The notes beneath the pieces were generated by a model. That model did no database searches. It was not told the origin of the DNA and was given only the letters and a program-made list of their open reading frames with translations. Shown piece after piece: positions 28,298-36,229 of a DNA stretch of 36,289 bases; the first letter of the stretch is position 1, and the number at the start of each line of letters is the position of its first letter. The stretch is from positions 1-36,289 of the forward strand of contig PDPU01000011.1 of NCBI GenBank assembly GCA_002746645.1. Direction: 5' to 3'. Source of the stretch: Gammaproteobacteria bacterium (GTDB lineage: Bacteria; Pseudomonadota; Gammaproteobacteria; Granulosicoccales; Granulosicoccaceae). Both the position numbers and the translations under genes were made by a program.

Positions 28298-29284
28298 CTA
28301 CCCGGCAGCCGCCTCCATCGGCAGGAAACTCTCGGCAAAGAAACGATACCAGTTGCCACCCATGATGCCGTCAACTTCGTCGTTGCCGAAGCCCGTCTTC
28401 AGGAGCCCTTCGCGAAGGTTCCCGAAATCCCGGTTGTCATGAAACCATGACGGCATCGGTGGAAAACCCGGAGCACTGGCCGAGCCTTCGCCATAGTCGA
28501 TTGCCTTCGTCCAGCGCCCGACACGCATCCACTCCACCACGCTGTCGGGTTGATCCTGACAGAGGTCGGTACCGATGCCGAGGTGTTGCACTCCGTAACG
28601 TTCGGCGGTTCGCGCGATCATTTCGCAGAAGCTCTCGAGGGTACAGTCGGACTTTCCCGCGAGATGATGCGGATACACCGAGAAGCCGAACATGCCACCG
28701 TTCCCGGTTACCGCACGGATCACCGCATCGCGCTTGTTGCGCAGCGCCGGGTGCCAGTCGTGCGGATTGGCATGCGTGATGGCAATGGGGCGCTGCGAAT
28801 ACTCCGCGGCCTCGATGGTCGAGCGGTCGGCCGAGTGGCTCATGTCGACCACGAGGCCCACGCGGTTCATTTCCCTGACGATCTGCTTTCCCATACGGGT
28901 CAGGCCTGTATCTTCGTCTTCGTAACAGCCCGTCGCCAGCAGCGACTGATTGTTGTAGGTGAGCTGCATGAAACGGGCACCGAGTGTGTGCAGGATCTCG
29001 ACGAGGCCGATGTCGTCCTCGATGGGCGACGGGTTCTGGAAGCCGAAGAAGATTGCCGTACGCCCGCTGTCACGAGCCTTGTCGACATCGCTCGCCCAGA
29101 GGCCTTTCATGACGAGATCGGGATACTGCTCGAACCAGCGGTTCCAGCGCTCGAAGTTCAGTACCGTCTCGCGGAAGTTCTCGTGGTAGGCAATGGTGAC
29201 GTGAACGGCATCCACGCCGCCTGCGCGCAGTTCGCGGAAGATCTTCTCCGACCAGTTGGCGTACTGCAGTCCGTCGATGATCAT
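28298..29284 (-). CDS. M19 (renal dipeptidase)-like protein with altered metal site
   Basis: The product is 328 residues and follows the M19 amidohydrolase fold order. The second-site histidines are present: H150 (VVDMSHSADRS) and H171 (IAITHANPHD), and the barrel-end aspartate D240 sits in LGIGTDLCQ. The canonical first ligands are missing: where classical enzymes have His-x-Asp after an Asp-Gly, this has DGLQYAN (4-10), and the bridging glutamate is replaced by Q83 in FGFQNPSP. It resembles, from memory, the dipeptidase-like protein encoded next to dimethylglycine catabolism genes in Pseudomonas, which shares these changes. It may be a mononuclear or non-peptidase hydrolase. The ATG at 29284 gives the expected N-terminus though without a clear ribosome site. 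It lies 106 bp after the aldehyde dehydrogenase. Confidence 0.88.
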   Translation of the reverse strand: MIIDGLQYANWSEKIFRELRAGGVDAVHVTIAYHENFRETVLNFERWNRWFEQYPDLVMKGLWASDVDKARDSGRTAIFFGFQNPSPIEDDIGLVEILHTLGARFMQLTYNNQSLLATGCYEDEDTGLTRMGKQIVREMNRVGLVVDMSHSADRSTIEAAEYSQRPIAITHANPHDWHPALRNKRDAVIRAVTGNGGMFGFSVYPHHLAGKSDCTLESFCEMIARTAERYGVQHLGIGTDLCQDQPDSVVEWMRVGRWTKAIDYGEGSASAPGFPPMPSWFHDNRDFGNLREGLLKTGFGNDEVDGIMGGNWYRFFAESFLPMEAAAG

Positions 29285-29390
29285 GGGTTGACGCAGCCCA
29301 GACGCCGCGGGAACTTGCGCGCGGCATCCCTGCCGGCACGGTGGCGGTACATGCAACCCGGGTTCATGCGCGGGAAGCGCCGGTTCCTGC

Positions 29391-30839
29391 TCATGGTGTA
29401 CCGGCGCTGATGTAGGCGGTCTTGACGACGGTGTAGAACTCCGCCGCAGCCTTGCCCTGCTCGCGCGGACCGTAGGAGCTGTCGCCGCGTCCGCCGAAGG
29501 GCACATGGTAGTCGGTGCCTGCCGTGGGCAGGTTCACCGTCACCACGCCCGTGCGGGCGTTGCGCCGGAAGTGCGTGGCGCGTGCGAGGCTTCCGGTGGC
29601 GATACCGGCCACCAGACCGAAATGAGTGTCGTTGACCACGGCGAGAGCCTCTTCGTAACTCCCCACCTTGATGACGGCAGTCAGCGGCGCAAACATCTCT
29701 TCGCGATTGATGCGCATGCCATTGTCCGTGTTCAGGAATACACCGGGCGCCATGTAGTAGCCATCGTATGGCATGTCCAGGCGTACACCTCCACAGGCAA
29801 GCTCGGCACCTTCGGATTTCCCGAGTTTCACGTAAGCCAGATTGTCGTCGAGTTGCTGCTGACTGACCACGGGCCCCATCTGCACGCCTTCTTCGAGTGC
29901 ATGCCCGACCTTCATCGCCTGCGCACCCGCCACGAGCTTCTCGACGAAGGCATCGTGGATGGCCTCGTGCACCACCAGCCGCGAGGACGCGGTGCACTTC
30001 TGTCCCGAGCCGCCGAAGGCACCACCCAGAGCATGCGTTACGGCAAGATCGAGATCGGCATCGTCCATTACCACGAAGGCGTTCTTCGAACCCATCTCCA
30101 GCTGCACCTTCGTGAGGTTCCTGATGGCGGCCGCGGCGATACCCTTGCCTACGGGCACCGACCCCGTGAAGGTAATGGCGTTGACCTTCGGGCTCTCCAC
30201 GAGCCGCTGCCCCACGCTGCGCCCCGCACCCATGACAAGGCTGAAGAGCCCCGTCGGAATATCCTGCTTCGCGATGATCTCGGTGAGTGCCACGGCCGAT
30301 GCCGGTGTGAGATTCGCGGGCTTCCACACCACTGCGTTTCCGTAACAGAGCGCTGGCGCGATCTTCCATGAGGCAGTGGCGGTCGGAAAGTTCCAGGGGC
30401 TGATGACGGCCACCACGCCGACGGCTTCACGGCGCACGTCGATTTCGATACCGGGTCGCACGCTGTCGGCATTCTCGCCGAGTTGCCTGAGACATTCGGC
30501 GGCATGGTAGGTGAAGAACTGCCCGGCGCGAAATACTTCGCCCTTGCCTTCGGCCAGAGGCTTGCCCTCTTCACGGCTGAGCAGGGTGCCAAGCTCTTCT
30601 GCCCGTGACATGAGCTCGCGACCGATGGCATCGAGCACGGCCTGTCTGCGCTCGATGCCGTAGCCAGCCCATTCGGCCTGCGCAATGCGTGCCTGATCCA
30701 GCGTCGCTTCCAGTTGATCGCCGCTGGCCTGCGCAAACACACCGATCAGGTCGCCGAGTTCCGAGGGGTTGCGGTCCTCGATCGTGTCCTCGCCTTCCTG
30801 CCAGTTGCCCGCAATCAGATTCCTGTTGATGTCTGCCAT
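29391..30839 (-). CDS. NAD(P)-dependent aldehyde dehydrogenase
   Basis: Oxidises an aldehyde to the acid. The product is 482 residues, normal for the superfamily. The catalytic cysteine is C282 in GSGQKCTASSR, the general-base glutamate E248 is in QLEMGSKN, and N150 is in SPWNFP. The GQKCTASSR context recalls 2-oxoglutarate semialdehyde (2,5-dioxovalerate) dehydrogenases, but substrate choice cannot be decided from motifs. The ATG at 30839 has GAGG about seven bases upstream. A promoter with an inverted repeat lies just before it, so it is likely the first gene of cluster B and subject to induction. It should act on an aldehyde made by the neighbouring oxidoreductase or oxygenase, which is inference. 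Confidence 0.93.
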   Translation of the reverse strand: MADINRNLIAGNWQEGEDTIEDRNPSELGDLIGVFAQASGDQLEATLDQARIAQAEWAGYGIERRQAVLDAIGRELMSRAEELGTLLSREEGKPLAEGKGEVFRAGQFFTYHAAECLRQLGENADSVRPGIEIDVRREAVGVVAVISPWNFPTATASWKIAPALCYGNAVVWKPANLTPASAVALTEIIAKQDIPTGLFSLVMGAGRSVGQRLVESPKVNAITFTGSVPVGKGIAAAAIRNLTKVQLEMGSKNAFVVMDDADLDLAVTHALGGAFGGSGQKCTASSRLVVHEAIHDAFVEKLVAGAQAMKVGHALEEGVQMGPVVSQQQLDDNLAYVKLGKSEGAELACGGVRLDMPYDGYYMAPGVFLNTDNGMRINREEMFAPLTAVIKVGSYEEALAVVNDTHFGLVAGIATGSLARATHFRRNARTGVVTVNLPTAGTDYHVPFGGRGDSSYGPREQGKAAAEFYTVVKTAYISAGTP

Positions 30840-30868
30840 GTCTCGCCTCGAAAGCAATGGTTACGGAA

Positions 30869-30898
30869 AGTATGGGCGGATGACGTTTCGTTCGTCAA
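30869..30898 (-). promoter_or_regulatory. Candidate sigma-70 promoter of the aldehyde dehydrogenase operon
   Basis: On the minus strand TTGACG (complement of 30893-30898, five of six matches) is followed after 18 bp by CATACT (complement of 30869-30874, four of six). Transcription would begin near 30862, about 22 nt before the aldehyde dehydrogenase start codon. Confidence 0.5.
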
Positions 30899-30916
30899 AC
30901 CGCCGTTGTCGAACGA
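30888..30916. promoter_or_regulatory. Inverted repeat overlapping the -35 region, possible operator
   Basis: TCGTTCG (30888-30894) and CGAACGA (30910-30916) are a perfect 7-bp inverted repeat with centres 22 bp apart, two helical turns. The left arm overlaps the proposed -35. This spacing suits a dimeric regulator acting as repressor. No regulator gene lies in the window. Confidence 0.4.
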
Positions 30917-30922
30917 CGTTTC

Positions 30923-30956
30923 GGGATTCCTGCAGCGCCGGGATTCCTGCAGTGCC
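30923..30956. repeat. 17-bp direct tandem repeat
   Basis: GGGATTCCTGCAGCGCC at 30923-30939 is repeated at 30940-30956 with one change (C to T). It lies between the PAP2 gene and the promoter of the aldehyde dehydrogenase, upstream of the possible operator. Confidence 0.85.
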
Positions 30957-30987
30957 ATGACCATCACGATTGCCACGGCAGGTACCG

Positions 30988-31524
30988 TCAGCCGAAGATC
31001 AGGAACACCATGAAACCCAGCAGAGTCCCCGCAAGCACATCACTCGGGTAGTGCACCGCGAACAGGATGCGCGACACGCCGACAGCGGCGGCCCAGATGC
31101 CGAGCGGCAAGGCGAGAGTCGGATAGTGGCTGGCCATGACCGAGGCATAGAGCACAGCGGCCGATGCGTGTCCGCTCGGGAAACTGAACTTGTCGCGTGG
31201 GATGACACTGGCCAGCACCGACGCATCCGCATCGGAGGGTCGCAGGCGTTTCACGCCATTCTTCAGAATGAAGTAGAGCGAGCGCTCGATCGCGTACACG
31301 AGACCGAAGGTGAGCGCGAGCGAGACGGAATCGGGCGTCGCCCGAAGCAGGCAGATTGCTGCCGTGATGATCGGCACATAGCCGTCGCCTGTCCACGAGA
31401 TGAATCTGGCCGCCGACAGCACATACCGGCGCTTTCTCTGCAGCAACAGCCAGTCGAAAACGGCACGGTCGGCACGCAGCAAGGAGAGTCGGAGTCTGTT
31501 CAACAAGTGCGGTGACGCCGACAC
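30988..31524 (-). CDS. PAP2-family membrane phosphatase
   Basis: Lipid-phosphate phosphatase of the inner membrane, possibly acting on undecaprenyl or phosphatidic-acid-type substrates. The product is 178 residues with the three active-site motifs: K88-x6-R95-P96 (KNGVKRLRP), PSGH at 116-119 and S151-R-x5-H158-x3-D162 (SRILFAVHYPSD). About five hydrophobic segments are visible. The start is placed at the GTG at 31524 because AGGAAG lies six bases upstream and the family needs only a short N-terminus; the open frame extends 64 codons further with residues unlike the family. It is divergent from kynU and 148 bp before the aldehyde dehydrogenase start. A link to the catabolic cluster is not apparent. 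Confidence 0.88.
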   Translation of the reverse strand: MSASPHLLNRLRLSLLRADRAVFDWLLLQRKRRYVLSAARFISWTGDGYVPIITAAICLLRATPDSVSLALTFGLVYAIERSLYFILKNGVKRLRPSDADASVLASVIPRDKFSFPSGHASAAVLYASVMASHYPTLALPLGIWAAAVGVSRILFAVHYPSDVLAGTLLGFMVFLIFG

Positions 31525-31795
31525 TGAAGGCTTCCTGTTATGGTCTGGGTTTCTGTCGGATCCGGACAATCGGTGCGGACACCGGACTGGGCTGCCGATC
31601 AGGCCCGACCGGACGCCTCCGTGTATGGTACCGCGCCCGGCTGTCGGATGCGTCACAGTTTCGGTCAGAGGTGCGTCGTGTGACGATTGACAAGCGGTCT
31701 CTCGCGATCGCAACATGGCGCCGATGACGAGGCAGCCGGCTGCGCTGCGACAGCGTCACCGATTGCCATCTTCATGACTGGTTCCGAGCGCGACG
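31525..31795. promoter_or_regulatory. Divergent intergenic region of PAP2 and kynU
   Basis: A consensus -35, TTGACA, lies at 31687-31692 facing kynU; the best -10 18 bp downstream (CAACAT at 31711-31716) is poor, which would suit an activator-dependent promoter. No RNA gene or second reading frame is convincing here. Confidence 0.35.
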
Positions 31796-32992
31796 ATGAC
31801 CGATTTCACCCGAACTCGCGAGATGTTCGACATCCCCGCGGGGATGATCTATCTCAACGGCAACTCGCTCGGTCCGATGCCGAAGACCGCGCCCGACGCC
31901 ATCGCCCGATTCCTCCACGAGGAGTGGAAAACCGAACTCGTCAGGGGCTGGAACACGAAGCACTGGTTCACGCAGAGCAACACGCTCGGCGACCGCATCG
32001 GGCGGCTGATCGGTGCTCCGCAGGGAAGCTGCGTGGTCGGCGACACGCTCTCGATCAAGGTGTTCCAGGCCGTCGCTGCCGGACTCGCACTGGTACCGGA
32101 CCGCAGGGTGATTCTCTCCGACAGGGGCAACTTTCCCACCGATCTCTACATGGTCGAGGGCCTCATCAAGCTCAGGGACGATGGCCTTGAACTTCGCATC
32201 CCCGAACCGGAGGCGGTGCTGGACAGCATCAACGAGGAGGTTGCCGTGGTCATGCTGACCGAGGTGGACTACCGTACCTCGCGACGACATGACATGGCGG
32301 CCATCATCGAGAAGGCTCATGCCGTCGGTGCAATCGTGGTCTGGGACCTCGCGCATTCGGCCGGCGGCATTCCCGTGGACGTGGCCGGCAACGATACCGA
32401 CTTCGCCGTGGGCTGTACCTACAAGTACCTCAACGGCGGCCCGGGTTCGCCGGCCTTCATCCATGTGGCACCACGCCTGCTGGATGCGGTCGAACCCGCC
32501 CTTTCCGGCTGGTACGGTCACGCAGCACCCTTCGACTTCGATACCGACTACCGCCCGATGCCCGGCAGGATCGAGCGCATGCGCATCGGCACGCCGTCGA
32601 TCGCCGCGTTTTCCCTCCTCGATGCCGCCCTCGATGTCTGGAACCACGCCGACATCCACGACGTGCATGAACGCGCCATGGCGCTTGGCGAAGAGTTCAT
32701 CAGCGAAGTGGAATCACGCTGCACGGGTGTGAGTTTCGCCGGCCCGCGCAACCCGCACCAACGTGGCAGCCACGTGGCCTTCCGTTGCGAGCATGGCTAT
32801 CCCTGCATGCAGGCACTGATCGCCAACGGTGTCATCGGTGACTTCCGCGCGCCCGACATCATGCGCTTTGCCATCACCCCGCTGTTCATCGGTAAGGATG
32901 AACTCATGCAGGCAGTGGATGTCCTCGAATTCATCACGACAAACGAAACCTGGCGCGAAGCGCGTTTCAACCAGCGCGCAGCGGTGACCTGA
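31796..32992 (+). CDS. kynU: Kynureninase
   Basis: PLP enzyme that splits kynurenine (or 3-hydroxykynurenine) into (3-hydroxy)anthranilate and alanine. The product is 398 residues. The N-terminal YLNGNSLGPMPKTA is the family signature. D184 (WDLAHSAGG) holds the pyridine nitrogen and the PLP lysine is K210 in GCTYKYLNGGPGSPAF; GWYGH and RIGTPSIAAFSLLDAA follow as usual. Tryptophan dioxygenase and kynurenine formamidase are not in the window, so the gene stands apart from its usual partners. Its stop codon directly abuts the helicase start. The ribosome site is weak. A related beta-hydrolase with another substrate is possible but less likely given the motif match. Confidence 0.92.
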   Translation: MTDFTRTREMFDIPAGMIYLNGNSLGPMPKTAPDAIARFLHEEWKTELVRGWNTKHWFTQSNTLGDRIGRLIGAPQGSCVVGDTLSIKVFQAVAAGLALVPDRRVILSDRGNFPTDLYMVEGLIKLRDDGLELRIPEPEAVLDSINEEVAVVMLTEVDYRTSRRHDMAAIIEKAHAVGAIVVWDLAHSAGGIPVDVAGNDTDFAVGCTYKYLNGGPGSPAFIHVAPRLLDAVEPALSGWYGHAAPFDFDTDYRPMPGRIERMRIGTPSIAAFSLLDAALDVWNHADIHDVHERAMALGEEFISEVESRCTGVSFAGPRNPHQRGSHVAFRCEHGYPCMQALIANGVIGDFRAPDIMRFAITPLFIGKDELMQAVDVLEFITTNETWREARFNQRAAVT

Positions 32993-35023
32993 ATGAATGA
33001 CACGATACCCGGCTTCGGGCAGTTCGAACTGCCCGAGCCACTGCTGCGCGCGATCGGCGACGTCGGCTACGAAACCCCCTCCCCGATTCAGTTCGCCACC
33101 ATCCCGCCGCTGCTCGAAGGGCGGGACGTGCTCGGCCATGCACCGACCGGTACCGGCAAGACCGCCGCCTTTGCCCTGCCGATACTGGCGCGAATCGAGC
33201 CGCGCGCCCGGCACGTTCAGGCACTGGTGCTGACGCCGACCCGGGAACTTGCCATTCAGGTGTCGGAGGCAATCACACGCTACGCGCACCACCTGTCGCG
33301 CATGCACGTCCTGCCGATCTACGGCGGGCAGGACTACGGTCATCAGATCCGCGGTCTTGCTCGGGGGGTGCAGGTAGTCGTGGGCACTCCCGGACGCATC
33401 ATGGATCACCTCCGGCGCGGCACCCTGTCGCTCGCCGGGCTCGACACCCTGGTGCTCGACGAGGCCGACGAAATGCTCCGCATGGGTTTCATCGACGATG
33501 TCGAATGGATACTCGAACAGACGCCCGAATCGCGCCAGACTGCGCTCTTCTCGGCCACCATGCCTGCACCGATTCGGGCCATCGCGAAGCGTCATCTCCG
33601 GAACCCGGCGGAAATCAGCATCAAGGCCGAAGAACGTACGGCGGCGAACATCCGCCAGCATTTCTGGCTCGTCTCCGGCATGCACAAGCTCGACGCACTG
33701 ACCCGCATTCTCGATGTCGAGCACTTCGGCGGCATCATCGTGTTCGTGCGCACGCGCCACGCCACCGTGGAACTTGCCGAGAAACTGCAGGCACGCGGCT
33801 TTGCTGCCGAGGCGCTGCACGGCGACATGGCCCAGAAGCAGCGCGAGCATATCGTGGACAAGCTGCGCACGGGCCGCACCGATCTGCTGGTTGCCACCGA
33901 TGTGGTGGCTCGCGGGCTTGACGTGGAACGCATCACTCACGTGATCAACTACGACATGCCACACGACGTCGAAGCCTACGTGCACCGCATCGGCAGAACC
34001 GGGCGCGCCGGTCGCGAAGGTGACGCGATCCTCTTCGTCGCACCGCGCGAGCGCCGCCTGCTGCGGGCCATCGAGAAGGCGACGCGAAACGACATCAGAC
34101 CCTACGAGATTCCGAGCATCCAGCGCGTCAATGACAGGCGCATCCGTGATTTCAAGGCACGGATCACGACGACACTGCAGGACGACGACCCCGACCGGCA
34201 ACGCTCGCTCGAGCTTCTCGAGCAACTGATCGGCGACCATGTACACGAACAGGGTGTGCCGATCGAACGCGTGGCGGCAGCGCTTGCGCAGCTTTCCATC
34301 GGCGACGAACCCCTGCTGCTGAGCCGCCAGCAGGAAAAGTCAGCCCGTGACAGATCGAAACGGGAAAAGTCAGCTCGTGGCAGATCTGAACGGGAGAAGT
34401 CAGCGCATGAGCGCCGGGAACGAAAGAAGACGGGGCAGGAAAAACCGCGACAGGAAAGGTCGGGGCGTAAAACGCCGATGCCTGACAGCCGGGGACGGGA
34501 AAGGCCGATGCGTGACCACCAGGGGCGGGAAAGGTCGGAGCGTAAAATGGCGATGCCTGACAGCCAGGAACGGGAAAAGCCGGAACGTGACAGCCAGGGG
34601 CGGGTGAAGCCGGAACGTGACCGCCCGACAGGAAGCAACCAGGGCAAGCAGAAACGACGCGTGGAGCGACACCGGAACGATGATCCGGAAACCGAACGCT
34701 ACCGCGTCGAGGTCGGCAGCGAACACGGCGTGCAGGCAGCGAACATCGTGGGTGCCATCGCCAACGAAGCAGGCATCGATCCGCGATTCATCGGGCGGAT
34801 TCGCATCGATGCCGAGCACAGCACCGTGGCACTGCCCGTCGGCATGCCGAAACCGATCCTGCGGGATCTCAAGCGTGCCTGGGTCTGCGGCAGAAGACTT
34901 GCCATGACACGAATCGACGCTTCGCCTGCCGGCACGAAGCAACCTGAACCCGAGCCTCCGAAACGGCGCAAGACGACGAAAAGGAACAGGAAACACCGCA
35001 AGGTCGGCAAGAAGAAAACCTGA
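32993..35023 (+). CDS. deaD: DEAD-box RNA helicase, DeaD/CsdA type
   Basis: ATP-dependent RNA unwinding, typically in ribosome assembly and mRNA decay at low temperature. The product is 676 residues. It has a Q motif (about 28-33), motif I APTGTGKT at 50-57, TPTREL, the DEAD box at 156-159 and SAT at 187-189. Domain 2 carries ATDVVARGLD and HRIGRTGRAGR. Residues 448 to about 553 are a highly charged linker of ten-residue repeats. A DbpA-like RNA-binding domain follows (about 565-640, YRVEVGSEHGVQAANIVGAI and FIGRIRID). The end is a lysine/arginine-rich tail. The ATG follows the kynU stop with no gap. The symbol is given by architecture; DbpA is excluded by the longer linker and tail. Confidence 0.9.
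   Translation: MNDTIPGFGQFELPEPLLRAIGDVGYETPSPIQFATIPPLLEGRDVLGHAPTGTGKTAAFALPILARIEPRARHVQALVLTPTRELAIQVSEAITRYAHHLSRMHVLPIYGGQDYGHQIRGLARGVQVVVGTPGRIMDHLRRGTLSLAGLDTLVLDEADEMLRMGFIDDVEWILEQTPESRQTALFSATMPAPIRAIAKRHLRNPAEISIKAEERTAANIRQHFWLVSGMHKLDALTRILDVEHFGGIIVFVRTRHATVELAEKLQARGFAAEALHGDMAQKQREHIVDKLRTGRTDLLVATDVVARGLDVERITHVINYDMPHDVEAYVHRIGRTGRAGREGDAILFVAPRERRLLRAIEKATRNDIRPYEIPSIQRVNDRRIRDFKARITTTLQDDDPDRQRSLELLEQLIGDHVHEQGVPIERVAAALAQLSIGDEPLLLSRQQEKSARDRSKREKSARGRSEREKSAHERRERKKTGQEKPRQERSGRKTPMPDSRGRERPMRDHQGRERSERKMAMPDSQEREKPERDSQGRVKPERDRPTGSNQGKQKRRVERHRNDDPETERYRVEVGSEHGVQAANIVGAIANEAGIDPRFIGRIRIDAEHSTVALPVGMPKPILRDLKRAWVCGRRLAMTRIDASPAGTKQPEPEPPKRRKTTKRNRKHRKVGKKKT
34334..34649 (+). 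repeat. 30-bp repeats encoding charged decapeptides in the helicase
   Basis: Units such as EKSARDRSKR, EKSARGRSER and EKSAHERRER are encoded head to tail, the first two nearly identical in DNA, then become irregular (for example ERPMRDHQGR, EKPERDSQGR). Frame is kept throughout. The tract forms the link between the helicase core and the RNA-binding domain and probably binds RNA non-specifically. Confidence 0.85.
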
Positions 35024-35085
35024 CCGACGAGGGATCGTGTTCGACAGGATGCAGTGTCTCCACATTCGGGCGGCGTGAAGCCTCG

Positions 35086-36111
35086 CTACGCCACGACGGC
35101 ATCAAGAAACGCGTCCACGTGTTCTTCCCGCGTTGCCCAGGACGTCACCAACCGCGCAACCGAATGATCGTTCTCGTGTGGCGCCCAGACGTAGAAGGCA
35201 AAGTGCTCCTGCAACAACGCGATCAACGCATCAGGCAGTATCGGAAAGAGCTGATTGGTCTCGGTTTCCGCATCGAGCGCGATACCCATTTCCTGCAGGC
35301 CACGCGACAGTCGCGCGGCCATGGCATTCGCATGTCGCGCCAGCTGCAGATAGAGACCGTCCTCGAACAGGGTGCGAAACTGCAGACCGAGCAGGCGTCC
35401 CTTGGCAAGGAGTGCCCCGCGCTGCTTGATGTGACACTCGAAATCCTCGTGCAGTCCGGGGTTCGGAATCACGATTGCCTCACCCAGCAGCGCACCGTTC
35501 TTGGTACCCCCGATCCAGAACAGGTCGGCAAGCTCGGCGATGTCTGCCAGCCCGAGGTCATTGCCGTCGGCGGCAAGCGCAGCGCCCAGCCTCGCGCCAT
35601 CGAGCAGCAGCAGCAGATGCCGCGAGCGGCAGAGTGAAGCAATGGCTTCGAGTTCGGCCTTCGAGTAGATCGTGCCCGTCTCCGTGGCCTGCGTGACATA
35701 GACCAGACGCGGCTTCGCCATGTGCGGGAAATGGGCATTGGCCGCCAGCGCGGCGTCGATGCTGTCGGGCGTGAGCTTGCCGCTCTCCGGCGGCACCGTG
35801 ATGATCTTGTGACCGGTGGCCTCGATGGCACCGGTTTCATGCACCGCGACATGGCCCGAAGTGGGTGCGATCACGGCTTCATGCGGGCGCAGAGCACTCG
35901 CAATGCAGAGGATGTTCGCCTGGGTGCCACTCGCGACAAGGCGAATCAGCGCGTCCCCGCCACCGATCGCGGCACGAATCAGCGCTCGTGCCTCGTCGCT
36001 GTAGGTGTCGTTGCCGTAGGCACTCTGCTGCGCGCCATTGGTGTCGGCAAGAGCGGCGATGATACGCGGATGCGCACCTTCACTGTAGTCGTCACGGAAG
36101 CTGTGGCTCAC
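35086..36111 (-). CDS. Low-specificity L-threonine aldolase-like enzyme
   Basis: PLP enzyme that splits beta-hydroxy amino acids such as threonine into glycine and an aldehyde. The product is 341 residues. The N-terminal FRDDYSEGAHPRIIAAL replaces the usual SDTxTxPT of classical LtaE, D171 (LLDGARLG) pairs with the pyridine nitrogen, and the PLP lysine is K204 in IGGTKNGALLGEA. RLGLxF-type GLQFRTLFEDGLY follows. It belongs to the beta-eliminating lyase/threonine aldolase superfamily, in the subgroup beginning with FxDDYSEGAH. The start is GTG at 36111, supported by AGGAG about ten bases upstream. It converges on the helicase with 62 bp between stops and no evident terminator. With the oxygenase nearby it could cleave a hydroxylated amino acid, which is speculation. 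Confidence 0.88.
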   Translation of the reverse strand: MSHSFRDDYSEGAHPRIIAALADTNGAQQSAYGNDTYSDEARALIRAAIGGGDALIRLVASGTQANILCIASALRPHEAVIAPTSGHVAVHETGAIEATGHKIITVPPESGKLTPDSIDAALAANAHFPHMAKPRLVYVTQATETGTIYSKAELEAIASLCRSRHLLLLLDGARLGAALAADGNDLGLADIAELADLFWIGGTKNGALLGEAIVIPNPGLHEDFECHIKQRGALLAKGRLLGLQFRTLFEDGLYLQLARHANAMAARLSRGLQEMGIALDAETETNQLFPILPDALIALLQEHFAFYVWAPHENDHSVARLVTSWATREEHVDAFLDAVVA

Positions 36112-36229
36112 TGTTCGCCATCTCCTGTTCGCAGTCTCCGGATCATTGCATGCTAACTGATGACCCTGGCTGTGGGTGGCCGAGGTGTGCTACCGTGGCA
36201 TCTCCCTTCACGGATGAAAGGACTCATCA

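Noticed and set aside
29281..30369. 362-codon minus-strand frame overlapping the aldehyde dehydrogenase
   Set aside because: It is another frame of the aldehyde dehydrogenase gene on the same strand with Arg/Gly/His-rich shadow composition.
32714..34246. Open frame of 510 codons opposite kynU and the helicase
   Set aside because: A shadow of the DEAD-box gene; no recognisable domain.
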